Source: Deltaproteobacteria bacterium (GTDB taxonomy: Bacteria > Myxococcota > B64-G9). Taken from it: DNA of 7,929 nt. Position 1 is the stretch's first letter. Every line of letters begins with the position of its first letter. Location: the NCBI GenBank assembly GCA_030591745.1, contig JAUVAM010000139.1, positions 1 through 7,929 of the forward strand. Direction: 5' to 3'. Below the pieces are notes generated by a model. That model was not told the DNA's origin, did no database searches, and worked only from the letters and a program-made list of their open reading frames with translations. This document shows, in pieces, positions 7,044 through 7,929 of the stretch. The position numbers and the translations under genes are program-made.

Positions 7044-7712
7044 ATGTCTACGCACAGCCTGGATCTCTGCGAGCTTTTTGTGAGCATTTCCGGCGAGGGG
7101 AGCCACGCCGGCAGCCCCGCCATTTTTTTGCGCACGGCGGGCTGTAACCTTCGCTGTGCCTGGTGCGACACTTCTCGCGCCTGGGGAGACGGAAAGCGCA
7201 TCGAGCGGAGCAAGGTACTGGATGCCGTACTGGCGCAGTTGCCCCGGCTCGTGATCCTCACCGGGGGAGAGCCCTTGCAGCAGACGGCCATCCCCTGGCT
7301 GGCCCAGGAACTCATCAGGGCAGGGCGGCGGGTCTCGGTGGAAACCAACGGGAGCATAGACATTGAGATGCTTCCCCCCGGGGCCCATGTGGTGCTGGAC
7401 ATCAAGGCACCATCGTCGGGTGAAACGGACAAGATGGATTTCGACAACTTGACCCGCCTGCGGGCAGGGGACGATCTGAAGCTCATCATCGCGGATCGGC
7501 AGGATTTTGACTGGGTCTGTCAGCTTCTGGAACTGCGAACACCCGCGGATGGCGTGAATATCTTCGTGTCCCCCGCGTTCCAACGTTTGGAAGCGGCTAC
7601 TTTGGCCACCTGGCTTATTGAGAGTGGCCTGGCTGCGCGTTTGCAGCTTCAGTTGCATCGGTATCTGTGGCCGGAGGGTGGTGAAGCCATGCCCTTGCCG
7701 TTGCCGGAATAG
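7044..7712 (+). CDS. queE: 7-carboxy-7-deazaguanine synthase (radical SAM)
   Basis: QueE is a radical S-adenosylmethionine enzyme that rearranges 6-carboxytetrahydropterin to 7-carboxy-7-deazaguanine, which QueC then converts to preQ0. From ATG 7044 it has 222 residues, normal for the family. The typical N-terminus LCELFVSISGEG is followed by AGCNLRCAWCDT, the CxxxCxxC cluster motif (C34, C38, C41) for the [4Fe-4S] centre, then LTGGEPLQQ (72-80), VSVETNGS (98-104), HVVLDIKAPSS (115-125) and NIFVSPAF (172-179). The frame also has a GTG at 7011, overlapping the end of queD; this one has GAGGG at 7001-7005 five bases ahead, whereas the ATG at 7044 has no clear ribosome-binding site. Family length favours 7044 and the SD favours 7011 (233 residues). 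Either way it is coupled or nearly coupled to queD, and its substrate is QueD's product. Confidence 0.94.
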   Translation: MSTHSLDLCELFVSISGEGSHAGSPAIFLRTAGCNLRCAWCDTSRAWGDGKRIERSKVLDAVLAQLPRLVILTGGEPLQQTAIPWLAQELIRAGRRVSVETNGSIDIEMLPPGAHVVLDIKAPSSGETDKMDFDNLTRLRAGDDLKLIIADRQDFDWVCQLLELRTPADGVNIFVSPAFQRLEAATLATWLIESGLAARLQLQLHRYLWPEGGEAMPLPLPE

Positions 7713-7723
7713 GCCTAACCATC

Positions 7724-7762
7724 AGTCAATTGTTTGACTTCTAAGGTGTTTTGGGTTACAAA
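7724..7762 (+). promoter_or_regulatory. Candidate sigma-70 promoter with a dyad over the -35 box
   Basis: TTGACT (7734-7739, five of six matches to consensus) and TACAAA (7757-7762, four of six) are 17 bases apart and about 40 bases before the exported-protein start. The -35 box is the right arm of a perfect 6-bp dyad, AGTCAA-TTGT-TTGACT (7724-7739), a possible repressor site. The dyad is too AT-rich and lacks a T-run to be a good terminator for queE. Confidence 0.4.
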
Positions 7763-7800
7763 ACTTGTGATCTGCTTATCGATCAGACGGAGTGCAGACC

Positions 7801-7929
7801 ATGTTTAACAAAATCAGTCGACTCGTGAGTTTTCTCGTCTTCGTGGCCCTTTTGTCTATTGCAAGCGTGGTCTTGGCTGGCAGTACCTTTCTGAACGGGG
7901 TGCGTATCGACGGCTTGACCAACCAGAAA
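7801..7929 (+). CDS. Exported protein, N-terminal fragment cut by the window end
   Basis: Only the first 43 codons are present and no stop is reached. The sequence has a classic Sec signal peptide: a short basic start (MFNKISR), a hydrophobic core (about 8-23) and a likely signal peptidase I site after SVVLA (A26). There is no lipobox cysteine. The mature part seen, GSTFLNGVRIDGLTNQK, looks like a beta-rich 'NGV.IDG' start, but is too short for a family call. GGAG at 7789-7792 gives 8-base spacing to the ATG, and a candidate promoter lies at 7734-7762, so it is probably its own transcription unit rather than part of the queDE operon. Confidence 0.75.
   Translation, partial: MFNKISRLVSFLVFVALLSIASVVLAGSTFLNGVRIDGLTNQK

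Noticed and set aside
6834..7658. 274-residue open frame on the minus strand
   Set aside because: It is antisense to queD and queE, both firmly identified; the translation lacks domain-like features.
6662..7712. Possible DNA 7-deazaguanine modification (dpd) island
   Set aside because: Only queD and queE are present, with no dpd transglycosylase, nuclease or helicase genes nearby; standard queuosine synthesis explains them.

Overview
The window looks like an ordinary chromosomal stretch of a GC-rich Gram-negative bacterium. Two predicted lipoproteins and a Sec-exported protein fit an outer-membrane organism. The style of one lipoprotein (repeated 'DG-GYLL ... G.V.W' propeller units followed by a cysteine-rich tail) is common in Myxococcota and related former Deltaproteobacteria. 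That assignment is an inference from protein style; there is no rRNA or other marker here to confirm it.

Layout. (1) 109-765, plus strand: a HAD-IB type phosphatase. It converges with (2) 798-2414, minus strand: a 538-residue lipoprotein with a seven-unit beta-propeller and an 11-cysteine C-terminal region. Upstream of it on the same strand lie (3) 2488-2871, a small 127-residue lipoprotein, and (4) 2881-3519/3546, a histidine phosphatase. Genes 3 and 4 are 9 bases apart and probably co-transcribed. A short divergent spacer carrying an 8-bp direct repeat separates this minus-strand group from (5) 3583-4794, L-2-hydroxyglutarate oxidase (lhgO), then (6) 4858/4864-6651, a three-domain Xaa-Pro aminopeptidase, (7) 6662-7033 queD and (8) 7011/7044-7712 queE, all plus strand. 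After a spacer with a candidate sigma-70 promoter, (9) an exported protein begins at 7801 and runs off the window.

How the genes work together. QueD and QueE catalyse consecutive steps of 7-deazaguanine (preQ0/queuosine) synthesis and are tightly packed behind the aminopeptidase gene, 10 bases after its stop. LhgO is a metabolite-repair enzyme returning L-2-hydroxyglutarate to 2-oxoglutarate, and the aminopeptidase works in peptide turnover; no direct functional link between these and queuosine synthesis is evident. QueC, QueF, Tgt and DNA-deazaguanine (dpd) genes are not in the window.

I found no tRNA, rRNA, CRISPR array, transposase, integrase, toxin-antitoxin or phage gene. No intergenic gap exceeds about 110 bases. 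I see no convincing new multi-gene system; the least explained items are the two lipoproteins and the truncated exported protein.
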